NCBI RefSeq assembly: GCF_905404315.1
Contig: NC_066286.1
Coordinates: forward strand, 10,113,501-10,177,500
Length of the DNA stretch: 64,000 nucleotides
Reading direction: 5' to 3'
Source of the DNA: Leptidea sinapis
Lineage: Eukaryota > Arthropoda > Insecta > Lepidoptera > Pieridae
Shown here: piece by piece, positions 10,276 through 20,728 of the stretch
Position numbering within the stretch: the stretch's first letter is position 1
How the letters are laid out: the number at the start of each line of letters is the position of its first letter
Notes under the pieces: generated by a model
Told to the model about the DNA's origin: nothing
What the model saw: only the letters and a program-made list of their open reading frames with translations
Databases searched by the model: none
Made by a program: the position numbers and the translations under genes

Positions 10276-10482
10276 CTACATAAAATTAAAACTATCATTA
10301 CGTGGAAGCGTACCAAGAATACTGGCAGCATTACCGCGTTGGATAGTAAGGCTGATCCGTTGACCGAAATAGCTACCAGCGCTTGGGTTTCCAGTAGCTT
10401 TATCGAGGCGCGAAGATACTATTTTGAACATTCTCCGCGCCTCTGGGCCCCACGGGCCAAGTGTCTCGACACCAAACGGCAC
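10276..10482 (-). pseudogene. Relic of a dispersed repeat-encoded protein (copy 2)
   Basis: The minus-strand frame reads PFGVETLGPWGPEARRMFKI, then SRLDKATGNPSAGSYFGQRI and GNAASILGTLPRNDS. It shares the second half with 2060-2494 and retains the VETLGPWGPEA block missing there. The N-terminal half is absent: sequence upstream (higher coordinates) changes to unrelated AT-rich DNA near 10500. Confidence 0.65.
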
Positions 10483-11617
10483 AAAGATGTATGACTCACT
10501 GAGATTATTAATTAATAATTTATTTAAATCAAACTTTTTACATATTATCCATTGTAATTAAAATACAATTCATTTCAATATTTTACAATATTATATGTAT
10601 GACTCAATCTTCATTATAATTGTCATTGACTCATCACACTAGTTTGAGACTATATCGTGGGATCAAATAGAGCTATGATTAACAAAAAGACATTTAACTT
10701 AGCAGTCATCATTTTGCATTTTTGTGGCAAATTTTGAAGATACCCAAAACATAACAAATTATTTATTAAAAAAATAAAAAAAATACATGTGTAAGAAACA
10801 GTATGTTTGATTAAGTGTGTGTGTGTGTTACATGAAGGTGGGACAAATTCAATAGAAAGGATCAAAATATTTTCTTTTTGGAGTTTACTCGTTAAGAATC
10901 GATTTTCATATGAGGCGCCCGGTATTAAAAAAATATGGAGAGTAAAACCAACTAATCATATGGGATAGTAACGTTTTTGGTGCGCATCATTTCTCGCGCA
11001 CCTTTCACTTTTCAGTTGGCGTGACAGTCTAGACGCTCGGTCCCTATATTAGTTGTATTTCAGTGATACGGATAGCAAACATCATTTTTCTTTTCTTGTA
11101 TTTTGAAGCTATATTATATTATTGAAATTGATTTATTATTTTAATTAATACGCTTTTATTAGCTTCTGCTGTATGTCTGTTTGTAACCGACTCCATTTGA
11201 CTTGATTTTGTTTAGTACCAGTTCAAAGACAATCGTTCTTGAGGAGTAAACTCCAGTCGTGCGTCGGAGCTGACACACACACTTTATTTTTGAAAAATAT
11301 TGATAATTAAAAATTATTTAAGAGGTTCAGGTCTGAGTAGCACTTCCACTTATAACATATTATGCGCTTTTAATGCGTAGATCACTAGAGAAAAATCAGA
11401 AAACTATTTCTGATTTTTCTCTGTTTACACTGACATGGAATTTCACGATTCTTATGTTGTAAATACATGGATATTCTTGAAATATAATATAGCGGTAATA
11501 TTTTGTTATCAATAGAAATTTGCAAATTACATATAATGGAATCATATGTAGAAATTTTTAAATTATACAGCTGCAGCGTGGCGGACATTAAATGAGCACA
11601 TGAGTATATATATATTT
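10483..11617. other. AT-rich spacer, no gene seen
   Basis: Includes a short (GT)n run near 10817 and a moderately GC-rich stretch around 10975-11045. Nothing recognised as coding. Confidence 0.5.
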
Positions 11618-11920
11618 ACCAGTGGGAGGCTGCTTTGCACAGGGAGCCGGCTAGATTACGGGTTCCACAGCGGCGCCTATTTCTGCCGTGAAGCAGTAAT
11701 GTGTAAACATTACTGTGTTTCGGTCTGAAGGGCGCCGTAGCTAGTGAAGTTACTGGGCAAATGAGACTTAACATCTTATGTCTCAAGGTGACGAGCGAAG
11801 TTGTAGTGCTGCTCAGAGTGTCGGGTTATCAAGAATCCTGAATGCAGTGCCGGCATTGAAATGGGTAGGGCGTATCAATTACCATCAGCTGACGTCCTAC
11901 TCGTCTCGTCTTTTTTTTTT
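11618..11920 (+). repeat. Family A repeat, near full length (~303 bp)
   Basis: Runs from ACCAGTGGGAGGCTGCTTTG through 'ctgccgtgaagcagtaatg', 'ggtctgaagggcgccgtag', 'gaagttactgggc' and 'taccatcagctgacgtc' to a T-rich end. This is the most complete copy in the window and serves as reference. Its sharp 5' end and homopolymer 3' end suggest a SINE-like retroposon, but I could not identify a tRNA head, so the class is open. Confidence 0.8.
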
Positions 11921-12099
11921 AAAGTCTTTCATTAAAAAAATTGAAAATTTGATTAAGACGTCTGTCAGTTTTGATGATTGCTATAAGTTCCCCATTGAAG
12001 TTTATAATCAACCCAAAAATACATATCTCTGGCCACCTCTATATTCTCATCTTTAATTTTTACAAAAATATTTGCTTCACATTAGGCGTTACAAATCTT

Positions 12100-12360
12100 A
12101 CACATTTTGTTTTTTATTGCATTCTATAATAAATTGCTTTCTTTTTTTTCTTGTTTTCAATTTCACTGCTTCAGAAAGAGCACGACTTACATCGTCAACA
12201 AATACTTGTCGAGATTTAACTTAAAAGATAAAAGAAGTGTCATCTGGAAAATAGTACTATTTCATGATTATTTTTTACAAGGTTACGTCAATTAATTATA
12301 TAATTAAGAAAGAGATAAGGCCCTAATATTGAGCCTTGTAGCACCCCTTTGTAACAAGTG
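12100..12360 (-). pseudogene. LINE reverse transcriptase relic
   Basis: On the minus strand GVLQGSILGPYLFLNYIIN (about 12357-12299) matches the conserved G-[VI]-x-QGSILGP-x-LF RT block. About 60 bases further a degenerate DDTSFIF resembles the catalytic xADDTS block. Stops and frameshifts separate them. Only this short catalytic region is recognisable. Confidence 0.72.
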
Positions 12361-14190
12361 AACGAGATGATAAATTCTTAGACATATTCTATTTTACTTA
12401 GCCATCATCATTTATCAAATACTACCACTCTTTCCAAAAGGTTAGCCTTGAATAAACTCAGGGACACTTTTTTTATCAAAATACACACTCACATCGCTTC
12501 TTATGAGATACACTATACACACATACATTTAATATATGCACACACACACGCACACCGGAACGTGCGCAAGCATACATTTATGCACACCAAAACTTCTCAT
12601 TTAATTCAATTTGGTTTTCTTTTTTAGTTCTCCATTCATAATCTTGTGTTGTTTTTTTCGCCGCTTACAGTTCGTCAATGTGGCAATCTGACTATATCTG
12701 GAGAAACCTAATTCATTTTTTAAAATTATGTAACCAAAATTACTGCTTGAAACACCTATTCAGTAAAAAGCCTCCCAAAACTGAGATAAGTCTTAACAAA
12801 CGGGTAGATACATAATAATTTATGTAACCAACAGCCTCTAATGAAGCTTGCAGACTGAAACTATGTATATAATAGTTATCCTATATTTGCCTACTATAGT
12901 AAGTATAACTTCACACACTGCATCTACAAGAGTTATCTTTATTACAACTTTTGACTTAAAGCAACATCTATGCTTCAATTGACTCTGATCCAAGTTCTCA
13001 GATGATTAAACTTCTTTAATACCCACAGCTTACGTTGCTGAAAGCAAGTCTGCAATGAGATATCCACAATAGAGAGGTAAGTACAAAACTGAGCTTACGA
13101 TCAACTTAGTTGTAAATTCGATTCGGGCGCTTCGCAATATAGAACCGTATTTTAGCTTGTGTTTTTGGAGACAAAGGACAAGGGAAAATTATGGCAACGC
13201 ATCCCTTGACAGAGGTGGGCATCTGTCCATGGGCATGGCTTTTTCAGTTTCAAGTGAGACACTTTCTCATTTTTCCCCTCATAAACAGAAAGAAAGATTT
13301 TCTTAAATATTTGGAGATGAAATGAAATTAAACTAATTTTCGTTATTCATTTACGTAAAATTTGTACACTTATGAAAGTCAATTTTGATGGCATCGTTCA
13401 AGATACTAGGAGGCCTTGTTCTGAGATGAACCAGCAAGAAACACAGCAAGTTTTATCATCCCTTTACAGTTTTCACAGTATCAATACATTTTTATCGTCT
13501 ATATATTCCTGAACTTTATAATACGCTTTCTTCATTAAAATTACCTCAATATGAAGCTTAAATTTATATAACGGAAGTTCAGTTATATGTGGGAGTTTAT
13601 TCTATATTTGTATACATTTCCTCGTGAGTGACCGGTTTTATGAAAGTTTGAAAGTTGGAACAGTAAGTCTATTTCTACTTCTAGTGATTTGGTAATTCTG
13701 TATATTTCCGGCCGAAGATGTTAAAAAGCAGTAATTGATTGATTTAAAATTTGAGGGACTGCCAGATTCAGCTATTGTTTCATTAAGGCATTAATAAAAC
13801 AAACAATTTTTAATGTATTTATGTGTATTATTAGGCATGTTAATAAAATTAGTATATAAAAACAATATAATACTTTAAGTAATAACCTTACTTGGTTTCT
13901 TGTGGGTGACTTTATATGTATTTTGTATTGTTAATAATTTTTATTGTGAACAATAAAAAAAAAATTTAACCACCAGCTGGATAGGCCTTGTTAGAAAAAA
14001 AAATGTTGGAAGACCACAACGTCGTTGAATAGATGGCCTTATGTAAGTTGCTGGAAAAGGACTGGACTATTCGTGGTACAGGAGAGGACGTGGAAGAAGA
14101 TAGGCAAGGGGTTAATATAATGAATAGAAATTAGATACAAAAGGAAAAGACCCAACTAAACTAGAACTCTTAAAAAACTAATCAACTGTA
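12361..14190. other. Long AT-rich spacer
   Basis: No coding signal seen. Holds a CA-rich stretch with mixed dinucleotides near 12475-12595 and a family B copy at about 12973-13110. Weak similarity to other dispersed repeats is likely but not resolved. Confidence 0.5.
12973..13110 (+). repeat. Dispersed repeat family B, copy 2
   Basis: 'aattgactctgat' followed by 'cacagcttacg' and a 'caatagagaggtaagtac' string parallels 5763 and 25496. Confidence 0.5.
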
Positions 14191-14603
14191 CTTGCCCTGT
14201 GCTTTTGCCGGGGCATAAAAAGAATAGGGGAGTCCCAGGTCCATGGGTGTCGTAAGAGGCGACTAAGGGCTTTTCAGAAGTGGGAGAGTCACGCTGCCGT
14301 CTTATGACGGCAGCACAACCGGGCCAGACTCGTCCGGGTTAATTACCACACTCGCTCAGAATACCGGCGTGAAGTAGCGGCCCAGTGCCGCTATGTTTCG
14401 CGTAGGTTAGTGTCGAGGACCGGAGGCCATCCCTCCCTCCCCCCCTCCCCCCAACATAATATGAGAGCGGTCCGAAAAAGAAATTGCCGGCAACGCTCTT
14501 GTGATTCCTCTGGTGTTACAAGAGAATGTAGGCGGCGGTGATCACTTAACACCAGGTGACCCGTACGCTCGTATGTCCTCCTATTCCATAAAAAAAAAAC
14601 TTA
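14191..14603 (+). mobile_element. Short CR1-like LINE derivative: 5' leader fused to 3' tail
   Basis: 14191-14480 matches the 5' leader of the intact LINE (57947-58230): 'cttgccctgtgct', 'gtcgtaagaggcgacta', 'gtgaagtagcggc', the poly-C stretch and the start codon ATGAGAGCGGT. At about 14490 it jumps to the last ~115 bases: 'ccggcaacgctcttgtgatt', 'ggcggcggtgatcactt', ending in 'tcctattccat' plus an A-tail. About 3 kb of ORF is missing. Both ends needed for transcription and for recognition by the LINE enzyme appear kept, so it could have moved as a non-autonomous, SINE-like element. Confidence 0.92.
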
Positions 14604-15297
14604 ATACTTTGTAAAAAGTGATATGGAACAAATAAAAGAATTACTATTATTATTCCATAAATAAAGACTAAATGTTCAATGATCCCGTGGAACAATAAGT
14701 AATGCTTGCGCTCAAACTATAAAACCTAGACACATAAGAGATAGAAATAAAGTCAGTTTATCCAAAGGTAGTAATAAAAACATTCGTGATAACTTAAATA
14801 ATCCATCAAAAAGCTGTTACTTCTTAGAACCAGCATTCAATTGGTTCTGCTGGTGTGGTAAAGATTTCAAATACCACAACAATTCTTAATAATTCTTTTT
14901 TATTTTTGCGTCAAACATGGGAAATATATAGGTGTTATATATGGTTTTATCGTACATATTGAACTAATTCATTTATTAGCATGCAAATTAGTGATTTTAT
15001 TAACCAACTTCAAAAAGGAGGAGGTTATCAATTCGATCGGTATTTTTTTATGTATGTACACCGATTACTCTGAGATTTATGATCCGATTCACGTAATTTG
15101 TCGATACAGAATAGATGCCATTTGGTCCCATAAAACATTTACATGGTTTGGCCCAGTAGTTTTCATCTTATGAAAATTTTTTATGAAAATTTTTGTTTAT
15201 CTCGATGATATAATTGTTTTTTGTGTACGGCTTTTTTAGGAGTTTTCATTCAGGTTGATTATATATTATAATTATTAACTGACACTAAAAAGTAAAA
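14604..15297. other. Spacer, no gene seen
   Basis: AT-rich. 14995-15180 ('aaccaacttcaaaaaggagg' onward) looks like a dispersed repeat, but no second copy was found in the window. Confidence 0.45.
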
Positions 15298-15299
15298 AA

Positions 15300-15754
15300 T
15301 AAAAAAAACTTCGTTTAAAAAAACTGACTTCAAAAACTGAAAAGTATCAAATAACTAAAAATTTAATATAATACACCTTTACCTTTAATATTAATAAAAT
15401 ACATACCATTATTTGTATGTGCTACATATTGATAGCTTTGAAGTCGGTGACAAGCCAAATGTAATAGTAAGTACTCGCCACCCGTGAATTTGAGCGGGAT
15501 AACTTCGTCTAGAACAAAACAACCCAAGCGGACAGACACGCGTGGCCTTAATAATGAAAGTAAGTAAGCTGTTTATAATGTTAAGTTTTATTTTGTTTAG
15601 GGCTTAGCACCGACTTAAGACCTATCAATAGGTAGCACATATAAATAATAGCATTTTATTGTTAGTATTAAAGGTAAAGGTGTATTAAATAAAATTTTTA
15701 GTTATTTTATACTTTTCAGTTTTTAGTCGGTTTTTTTAAACGAAGTTTTTTTTT
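15300..15754. mobile_element. MITE with ~100-bp inverted repeats
   Basis: The left arm 'aaaacttcgtttaaaaaaac' and right arm 'gtttttttaaacgaagtttt' are reverse complements. Similarity continues inward through 'gaaaagtat' and 'tacacctttacctttaata' (right: 'tattaaaggtaaaggtgta'). The centre (~250 bp) has no coding capacity. Homopolymers at the boundary hide the target duplication. Confidence 0.85.
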
Positions 15755-15934
15755 ACATAAAAAAACGAATTTGTATTTTACATAATTAGTGCTTATAAAG
15801 TGATTTATATTAGTCCACTTGTGACTAGCCTTTTACTAGTCCGGGCCTGTGATTGAAATACTAGTTACTTTCAGAAATATGAAAAATAACTGGACATAAA
15901 ATAAAACAGAGTATTTAATTATTGTCCGTTATAC

Positions 15935-16145
15935 TTTCCACTCGAAATTAAATTTCCAACGCTTAAATTTGAAGGTAGAAGTACTTTTTATAACAAAATA
16001 TAATAATAGTAAGCGACAATTCAAAGTGCTTTCGAAAGCTCTCTGAATAGACAAGCGGTGTGTTGCGTTTGAATCATAAATTACTCGTTAAAGACTAAAA
16101 CTCGCAAATTTCCTCTATGCACTCTGTAGGTCTGTGAAGTGTAAA
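15935..16145 (+). repeat. Dispersed repeat family C, copy 2
   Basis: 'aagcgacaattcaaagtgct', 'gaatagacaagcggtg' and 'tgttgcgtttgaatcat' align with 9500-9710. Confidence 0.65.
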
Positions 16146-16295
16146 AAATGAAGGTTTTTCGCACTTTGTTTGAGTGCTCTCGGTTAAATGTAGGAATGGG
16201 CAGCGAATTATCTATGCTCTTTCACGTGAGAATTTTGTCAGGACATTTTTCAAAATATACTCCAACTCGAAAAGTTCAGCTCTGGCGTTATATTA

Positions 16296-16680
16296 GGAAT
16301 TGGTCTCCGCTGCGCTAGATACCGCAGGCGTAGTCGCAAAGTGCGACATCTAATACTACGCCCAAGTGGACGTACTCGAGCCAGTCTCGATCAATGTGTG
16401 ACGTTGGCGTGCCACAGGTTCTGTTAGATTTCGCTAATAATTAAAATTAAAATGTAGGGTTGCGTAGTAAAACTTTGTAAAAATAATGCTACAAGAAATA
16501 ATAAAGACATCATCAGTAAGTATTTTGTATTTTATTAATTTCAATGTAAAATAACACGAAGCGTATGTTACAAAATTTTAAAGATGCCACGAACACAAGC
16601 ATCTAATAGTTGCCGTAATAAAAATGCTATTGTTCTTAGGTAGTACGATATCTAGTAAGAGCGCAGCGGAGACCAATCCC
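16296..16680. mobile_element. MITE, 385 bp, TA target duplication
   Basis: The left end GGAATTGGTCTCCGCTGCGC and right end GCGCAGCGGAGACCAATCCC are inverted repeats differing at one or two positions. TA dinucleotides flank both (16294-16295, 16681-16682), as for mariner-derived MITEs. No ORF inside. Confidence 0.85.
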
Positions 16681-17040
16681 TAATCTAAGCCTCTAGCAAT
16701 ATTCAAAATGTACTAATCCATCAATTCACTTGTGATAATTACTCATCCGGAATCTATTCTTGACACCAGATTTATTCCCTTTAAGGACGCGTTCTCAAAA
16801 CAGAGGCGTATTGAATCGCACCACTACACTGACATCGCTCAAACACATACACGTACTTAAAGCTAATAGCGGGTATCAAATGAATTTGATGCTTTAGCAA
16901 GTTTGAATTTTGTTTTTTTTTTTAATACATATGTATTTTTGATAATTGGTTGGTGTATTCATTTAGTAGTTAAATATTGAAACTTTAGATGGCAGTTCCG
17001 TCGCATAACGTCGTGTGCAGTAAACGCAGTTTTTTTTAAA

Positions 17041-17440
17041 TCCAAGATGGCCGCCATGAAAAATTATGATTTCAGCAATATGGGTATCGTATCCAAGGTT
17101 ATCGAGGGTGCAGAGAACGATTTTGGGATCATTTTTGAAATCCAATATGGCCGCCGCGCAAAATTATGATTTCAACAAAATGGGTATCGGATCCGAGGTT
17201 ATCGAGGGTGCAGAGAACGATTTTGGGATCATTTTTGAAATCCAAGATGGCCGCCGCGAATAATTATGATTTCAGCAATATGGGTATCGTATCCGAGGTT
17301 ATCGAGGGTGCAGATAACGATTTTGGGATCACTTTTGAAATACAAGATGGCCGCCGCGCAAAATTATGTTTTCAACAATATAGATATCGTATTCGAGGTT
17401 CTCGAGGGTACAGAGAACGAATTTGGGATCATTTTTGAAG
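17041..17440 (+). repeat. Minisatellite block A, four 100-bp units
   Basis: The start motif tccAAGATGGCCGCC recurs at 17041, 17141, 17241 and 17341 (first bases variable), an exact 100-bp period. Each unit also contains 'atgggtatcg', 'ggttatcgagggt' and 'ttttgggatcattt'. Because 100 is not a multiple of three, similar peptides appear in all three frames, which argues against coding. The unit core resembles the YY1/Pho motif (reverse complement GGCCATCTTGG). Units look homologous to block B read on the other strand. Confidence 0.95.
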
Positions 17441-18308
17441 TGAAACTTCTTTGCCCGCATGAGAGTAAAATTTTTGCGGATGAAACGGAATAAAGTGTCA
17501 CGAAAATGAAGGACGTTTTTATCCAAGAAGAGCGGAGGGAGATTGAGTCTGATTGAGATAGAGTGAGAAAATGCGAATGTAGTATGAAGCAGACGTTACC
17601 GCTATCAAGTAAAACAAATTCACTACTAGCATTGTATCATGTAGGTTTAGCGCGCGGCCGCGAGTAAGTAGAACATCTTCCCTACTAGCTTTGTATTGTG
17701 CAGGTTTATTGTAGGTGCATTTAAAAATTGATTTTCACAAATAAGTTTCAATTCTGACATGTGTACTTTGTACGCACGCTATTTCTTATGTTGTCTGGTG
17801 CTTTGGACGTAGCTTCCTCCCTAAGGATACCTCCCCTACAAGTGGAGTTGAAAAAAATACTGGAGACTAACCTTGTGGGGTATCGTTGGATAGGTCTTTG
17901 AAAGTTAGATTCAGGTTTGATACATGACATTTCCTTTGCTCTTTTGAAAATAAAGCGGGATTAAGGAAGATATACGTTACATTTATGTAATAGCTTATGA
18001 TTACAATATCTATTGAAATACCTCTTCTTGACATAATATGGTGGTAATAATTGATAAGAAGGGTAGAGCTTCTTGTGGTTAAAAAGAGGATGAATTTTTT
18101 TTTGCATGTAGGGTATCATTAGATAGGTCTTCCAAAATAAAACTTTGAGATTTTTTAATTAGATTGGTAACGGAATGTGTTTTGTAAATATTGTGGATGA
18201 AAAGTCGAAACGTAAATATTTATTTATTTCGGGAATGAAGAATTAATTTAGCATGTGGGATATTGTTAGACAGGCCTTTTAAAATAAAATTTAAGTTCAT
18301 GAATGAAT
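17441..18308. other. Spacer between minisatellite blocks with a thrice-repeated motif
   Basis: A string close to 'gggtatcgttggataggtct' occurs near 17878, 18111 and 18254 with irregular spacing (about 233 and 143 bp). The spacer is probably decayed satellite-related sequence. No gene seen. Confidence 0.55.
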
Positions 18309-19170
18309 TCTAATTTTGACGATGAAGAAAATTTTGTAGATTTCATAGGCGCCATCATGGATTTGGATTTTGACCCGATATTCGTTATTGTTGACCCCGA
18401 AAACCATGAAAATGACACCCATGAAGAGAAGTTGGTAAATTTCATAGTCGCCATCTTGGATTTCGATTTTGACCCAATATTCGTTATTGTTGACCCCGAA
18501 AACCATGAAAATGACACCCATGAAGAGAAGTTGGTAAATTTCATAGTCGCCATCTTGGATTTCGATTTTGACCCAATATTCGTTATTGTTGACCCCGAAA
18601 ACCATGAAAATGACACCCATGAAGAGAAGTTAGGAAATTTCATAGGCGCCATTTTGGATTTCGATTTTGACCCGATATTCGTTATTCTTGACCCCGAAAA
18701 CCATGAAAATGACACCCATGAAGAGATGTTGGTAAATTTCATAGGCGCCATCTTGGAATTGAATTTTGACCCGATATTCGTTATTGTTGACCCCGAAAAC
18801 CATGAAAATGACACCCATTAAGAGAAGTTGGTAAATTTCATGGGCGCCATCTTGGATTTCGATTTTGACCCGATACTCGTTATTGTTGACCCCGAAAACC
18901 ATAAAAATGACACACATGAAGAGAAGTTAGGAAATTTCATAGGCGCCATCTTGGATTTAGATTTTGACCCGATATTCGTTATTCTTGACCCCGAAAACCA
19001 TAAAAATTACACCCATGAAGAGAAGTTGGTAAATTTCATAGGCGCCATATTGGATTTGGATTTTGACCCGATATTCGTTATTGTTGACCCCGAAAACCAT
19101 GAAAATGACACCTATGAAGAGAAGTTGGTAAATTTCATAGGCGCCATCTTGGATTTCGATTTTAACCCGA
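18309..19170 (-). repeat. Minisatellite block B, about 8.7 units of 99 bp
   Basis: The string 'gaccccgaaaacc' recurs at 18393, 18492, 18591, 18690, 18789, 18888, 18987 and 19086, exactly 99 bp apart. As 99 is divisible by three, long open frames appear on both strands with a 33-residue repeat (plus: DPENHENDTHEEKLVNF...). Each unit holds GCGCCATCTTGGAT or a close variant. On the minus strand this reads AAGATGGCGCC followed by 'atgggtgtcat' and 'ggttttcggggtc', the same order of landmarks as block A. I regard it as satellite DNA, not a gene. Confidence 0.93.
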
Positions 19171-20085
19171 TGTCAATTTAATATAGACCTTATATTTAGG
19201 GATGAACTTAAAAATCACAAATTCTACAAAAAAATAAGAAACATAATTTTTAGAAAATCTGACTGCTTACAAAATATGTAAAGTATCAAAGACAGTATTT
19301 TATAGTTTATACAAAATATTCATGTTCGTACAGCGATCTTTTCGAGTACGAGCTACTGCTTACAACTGACACAGTGTCTACCCACGACGGCGGCCGAGCG
19401 CGGACTGACGTTGTTTCGATAGATCTTGTGAGATAGATCTGTGCAATGCGTACGGAGTGACAAAATAAAATAACCCTTAATACCACACTTTAAAGCTCAT
19501 GCTTTTCAGAAAAATATATGAATTTTAGACGATTCATTTATATTTTTTTCTGAGATTATTTATAACATATTCATTAATTTATTTCCCGTGTTTTTGAAAA
19601 TATTATATCTGCAATCCTTACGTAATTTTTAAGAGACAAAATTATGTAAGTAGTAGCAGAAAACTGATCCTGAATGAAGCCCCATTTCGTCAATTTTGTG
19701 TGAAGAGGTAACGGATAATCGTTTTTACGACATAAAATATCAAAATTTCAAAGCAAAAATTTCCTGCTAATTGGAGATAAAGAAGTAATCTATTTATGGC
19801 AATTTTTAGTTTTGTTAGAATTAGTTTCATTTCATCACAAACTCTACCGAAAATTATCTTATTTTTGTCGGATTCGTAAACGCATCCTTAACATAAGCCG
19901 TTTTATTATATCGAGCCATCCTCTCGACCAATCAACTTACGGCAATATAACTTCAAATAATATCACAGTATTTCGTACTCTTGCGCAACTGTAACTTTTA
20001 AGAAATATTACGCGGTCCTTCCGGGGTGGAGGTCGTTGACCTGCATCGCTCGGTTCGTGTCTCAGCCCGCCCGTGTCTATGCGTA
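19171..20085. other. Spacer, no gene seen
   Basis: AT-rich with a GC-richer patch at 19375-19440. The sequence immediately before 20086 ends in GCGTA, the target site of the adjacent LTR element. Confidence 0.5.
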
Positions 20086-20466
20086 TGGTCGCGCGGGTAA
20101 TCTAAAAGATTATTTTGAGTGGACTGTATGGAAAAAAAGGTAGCGGGGTTCGTCTCCTAGTAATACCAATTAGCTCAATGCAGTAAAATTCCAGGGACTA
20201 ACCTTGATATCTTCTGCAGGCCTCGCCAGGACGTCCTTCACTTTATTACACCACAGACACAGCTTATTTTCAAATTAATGTAAATTATGAAGAGCTCAAA
20301 ATATTAAATAAATAGTTTATAATATGAGGTAGAGGCGCGGGCGCGTATCGAACGCACGTTTTGAGATGCGGGGGTCGACGTATACTCTTCACGGTCGCCT
20401 CGCGAATAATGTCGCGATCCAAGTTATCCCTTTCATTCTACGCAATGAAGCTAATTGGCGCAACCA
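20086..20466 (-). repeat. 3' LTR of the minus-strand BEL/Pao element
   Basis: 381 bp, bounded by TGGTCGCGCG (20086) and GGCGCAACCA (20466) on plus. It lies downstream of pol in the element's own orientation. A handful of substitutions relative to 24163-24543 were seen, for example 'taaatagttt' versus 'taaaaagttt'. Confidence 0.95.
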
Positions 20467-20478
20467 TCCCCCCAGCCT
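20467..20478 (-). other. Polypurine tract of the BEL/Pao element
   Basis: Read on minus, GGCTGGGGGGA lies immediately upstream of the 3' LTR, where plus-strand synthesis priming occurs in LTR elements. Confidence 0.7.
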
Positions 20479-20728
20479 TAGGGTGTACCCTAAAGGAAAG
20501 GATGTAAAAGGAAAGGAAATGTGAAACGCGAAAAAAGTCGTGTGTAAAAGAGAAAAAAAAAAAAAACAATTAACGATACAAACATTGAACAAAACAAAAA
20601 AAATAAAGTGAAAAGATGCATCACGCGCGCTTACATTGAAGTAATGAAGAAAATTAAAAATAAAACAAGATATACTTAACCTACAATGCGGATTCGTCCA
20701 AGTGACGAATGTAAAAAGAACAGTAAGT

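Noticed and set aside
17041..17440. CRISPR-like array
   Set aside because: Units are fully repeated without unique spacers and the sequence is eukaryotic.
17066..17493. Three overlapping similar plus-strand ORFs
   Set aside because: They are the same 100-bp unit read in successive frames.
18266..18814. A 182-codon repetitive protein on the minus strand
   Set aside because: Frames are open on both strands because the unit length is a multiple of three; there is no start or splice context, so it is treated as minisatellite.
20389..20592. Minus-strand ORF overlapping the LTR as a gene
   Set aside because: Lies across LTR and polypurine tract; hydrophobic run comes from reversed A-rich sequence.
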